Position numbers and translations under genes: made by a program. From NCBI RefSeq assembly GCF_023612255.1, contig NZ_CP063231.1, positions 1,966,001 through 2,030,000 of the forward strand: a DNA stretch of 64,000 nt, written 5' to 3'. The notes beneath the pieces are model-generated. The model was not told where the DNA came from and searched no databases. It saw only the letters and a list, made by a program, of their open reading frames with translations. This document shows, one piece after another, positions 62,457 through 64,000 of this stretch (position 1 is the first letter of the stretch; every line of letters starts with the position of its first letter). Origin of the DNA: Luteibacter flocculans. Lineage in GTDB: Bacteria > Pseudomonadota > Gammaproteobacteria > Xanthomonadales > Rhodanobacteraceae.

Positions 62457-63035
62457 ATGACCAGCACGCGACAAAAGCTCATCGATTCGGCCCGGCATTT
62501 CATCCAGACCCGGGGCTACAACGGCTTTAGCTACGCCGATGTGGCCGAGCAGGTGCAGGTGCGCAAGGCCAGCATCCATCACCACTTCCCGGCCAAGTCT
62601 GACCTTGCCCGGGCTGTGGTCGACGAATCGCGTGGGCACATCGTGGCGCAGACGGCGACACTTGCCGGCGGTGCGTTCGATCCCGACGAGCAACTGCGCA
62701 TGTACACGGCGTATTGGGAGCGGTGCATCGCCGATGCGTCGGCTCCTTTCTGTGTGGCCGGCATGCTCGCGGCCGAACTCACCACGCTGCCTGACGATCT
62801 CGCAACCGATGTCCGCGCGCATTTCCGCGACCTCTCGCACTGGCTGGAAATCGTGCTGACCAAGGGAGCGCACATGGGGCGCTTTGCGTTCGAGGGTTCC
62901 GCGCGCCAGGAGGCGGAAGCCTTCATGGCACTCGTCTACGGCGCCATGCTGGCAGCGCGCGCGCATGGTGATCCTTCCGTGTTCGCCGGCATCGTCAACG
63001 TGGGGCTGCGCAAGCTGGCGCCCGTCGCGGCCTGA
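62457..63035 (+). CDS. TetR-family transcriptional regulator
   Basis: A 192-residue repressor. The N-terminal helix-turn-helix reads RQKLIDSARHFIQTRGYNGF, YADVAEQVQVRKASIHHHFP; the ligand-binding half contains Cys in PFCVAGMLAAELTTLPDDLA and an all-helical pattern. The SIHHHF recognition region and C-terminus resemble AcuR/YxaF-type regulators of aldehyde or xenobiotic responses, but the inducer is unknown. ATG 62457 is preferred over ATG 62448, which sits on the operator-like AGG. The divergent DUF308 gene shares its operators. Confidence 0.88.
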   Translation: MTSTRQKLIDSARHFIQTRGYNGFSYADVAEQVQVRKASIHHHFPAKSDLARAVVDESRGHIVAQTATLAGGAFDPDEQLRMYTAYWERCIADASAPFCVAGMLAAELTTLPDDLATDVRAHFRDLSHWLEIVLTKGAHMGRFAFEGSARQEAEAFMALVYGAMLAARAHGDPSVFAGIVNVGLRKLAPVAA

Positions 63036-63209
63036 CGGTCGGGCTCGTACCGTCAGCGTGTCCCTGACCTCCGCAGGTGTTCCTGCGCCTGCAGCGTGGT
63101 CGCGAGCACGCCGTCGGCCTGCGTCCGCAAGAACATGCGCCAGTCGGCGCCTTGCACCGGTCACCGTGCGACTTCACCATACGGCGTTTCAAACGATGGC
63201 AGCGCACTC

Positions 63210-63917
63210 ATGACGTCGAACGCAACACCCCGCATTCTTATCGTCGGTGCCTCGCGTGGGCTCGGTCTGGCCATGGTGGCCGAGTTTCTGTCGCACTGTT
63301 GGGCCGTGACCGCTACGGTGCGCGAAAGCAGCCCACGCGACGGCCTCGACGATCTTTCCCGCCGACACCCAGGCAAGGTGGGGATCGAACAGCTCGACAT
63401 GAACGACACCGATCAGCTCGCTGCGCTGGACACGCGCCTGGACGGCGAAACGTTCGACATCCTGTTCGTGAACGCCGGGGTGAGCAACCGCGATCCCACG
63501 CAAACCATCGGCGAGGTCAGCACCGAGGAATTCATTCACGTGATGGTGACCAATGCGCTGAGTCCGATGCGAGTGGTCGAGCGATTGGTACGTCATGTCA
63601 CGCCGGATGGCCTGATCGGCGTGATGTCGTCGGGACAGGGCAGCATCACCAACAACACCGCCGGACAGCGCGAGCTGTATCGCGGCACGAAAGCCGCGTT
63701 GAACATGTACATGCGCAGTTTCGCCGCACGTGAGGCAAACGCCCGTCATCCTATGGTCGTCATGGCGCCGGGCTGGGTGAGGACCGAGCTTGGCGGTGAA
63801 GCAGCACCACTCACCATCGAGGACAGCATCCCTCGTCTCGTCCAGGTGCTTCTCGCGAAACGCGATCGTCCGGGGCTCGAATATCTCGACTACCAGGGCC
63901 GCACCGTGCCCTGGTAG
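63210..63917 (+). CDS. Short-chain dehydrogenase/reductase
   Basis: A 235-residue SDR, shorter than the usual ~250. NAD(P) motif ILIVGASRGLGLAMVAEFLS; the NNAG motif appears as VNAGVSNRD; catalytic Ser in GVMSSGQGSITNN and YRGTKAALNMYMR; MAPGWVRTELGG after it. The C-F-like (SDR with NAG instead of NNAG) pattern suggests a CsgA or sniffer-type subgroup. ATG 63210 is used; the frame extends upstream without a recognisable fold. It follows the tetR gene by 174 bp on the same strand and may be separately expressed. Substrate unknown. Confidence 0.88.
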   Translation: MTSNATPRILIVGASRGLGLAMVAEFLSHCWAVTATVRESSPRDGLDDLSRRHPGKVGIEQLDMNDTDQLAALDTRLDGETFDILFVNAGVSNRDPTQTIGEVSTEEFIHVMVTNALSPMRVVERLVRHVTPDGLIGVMSSGQGSITNNTAGQRELYRGTKAALNMYMRSFAAREANARHPMVVMAPGWVRTELGGEAAPLTIEDSIPRLVQVLLAKRDRPGLEYLDYQGRTVPW

Positions 63918-63928
63918 CGGCGCCTCGC

Positions 63929-64000
63929 CTAACGCGTTCGCAAGGCTTTCTTTGCGGCTTCGCGCAAGGCGCGTCCGATGTGTTCCAGGGTTTCCGAGCG
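63929..64000 (-). CDS. C-terminal end of an unidentified gene (cut by window)
   Basis: The last 23 residues of a leftward frame entering from beyond the window, ending RSETLEHIGRALREAAKKAL-RTR before TAG at 63929. The basic, helical character fits many small DNA-binding or ribosome-associated proteins; nothing more can be said. Convergent with the SDR gene (11 bp gap). Confidence 0.35.
   Translation of the reverse strand, partial: RSETLEHIGRALREAAKKALRTR

Noticed and set aside
63053-63157. 34-residue leftward frame (VQGADWRMFLRT start) after the tetR gene
   Set aside because: It looks mildly protein-like and could be a gene remnant, but is too short, starts at GTG straight after a stop, and no family is recognised.

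Overview
The window is GC-rich, gene-dense, chromosomal-type DNA from a gammaproteobacterium. The best fit is the Xanthomonadales, in the Rhodanobacteraceae/Luteibacter-Dyella neighbourhood. This is an inference from two TonB receptors of the Xanthomonas/Caulobacter type, a DUF3247 protein, a CheB/CheR-kinase hybrid and GTGGGAG-headed REP palindromes. I see no tRNA, rRNA, CRISPR array, insertion sequence or prophage.

Layout. (1) 1-5.35 kb, minus strand: an exopolysaccharide block (TviB-type nucleotide-sugar dehydrogenase, UDP-glucuronate-epimerase-like enzyme, GMC oxidoreductase, and a priming sugar transferase cut by the window edge). (2) 5.6-8.5 kb: a LuxR-type response regulator overlapping a BvgS/EvgS-like hybrid kinase. 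(3) 8.6-11.4 kb: aldo/keto reductase, type II NADH dehydrogenase, REP copies and a previously untracked 48-residue Cys-rich protein. (4) 11.4-23.3 kb: two divergent TonB receptors. The rightward one heads a tightly overlapping five-gene glycoside operon (receptor, Tat-exported GH35 beta-galactosidase, APC permease, PfkB kinase, GH4 glycosidase). (5) 23.3-24.3 kb: a 1 kb REP array built of three ~283 bp repeats. (6) 24.4-31.9 kb: Tat-exported alpha/beta hydrolase, a soluble kinase-like orphan, a CheB-CheR-PAS-kinase-receiver hybrid and an NtrC-type regulator. (7) 32-39.5 kb: a general-stress island (manganese catalase, two YciF-like ferritin-fold proteins, SDR, formaldehyde-dehydrogenase-like ADH, DUF3247, DUF4142 and cupin proteins). 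(8) 39.6-43.7 kb: an EAL phosphodiesterase and NhaA. (9) 43.7-61.7 kb: a universal-stress-protein island. (10) 61.8-64 kb: a DUF308 membrane protein, TetR regulator, SDR and a cut gene.

The most interesting region is (9). Seven Usp-domain genes lie within 11 kb. They are interleaved with a P-type ATPase, an acetyltransferase/AMP-phosphorylase-like/beta-CASP RNase operon, a Crp/Fnr regulator with FNR-type recognition residues, a two-component pair, a Zn-ADH and an MgtC/DUF4010 protein. Six palindromes of the form TTGA-N6-TCAA sit in its promoter regions, and I noticed none elsewhere in the window. Together they look like a compact low-oxygen/energy-starvation regulon, reminiscent of the Burkholderia lxa locus and Anr-controlled usp genes of Pseudomonas. 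Within it, the RNase plus AMP-phosphorylase pair suggests recycling of RNA nucleotides for energy. A second unusual system is the glycoside operon of region (4), where an ATP-dependent kinase rather than a PTS may feed a GH4 phosphoglycosidase. Functions are assigned from motifs read by eye; no database search was run.
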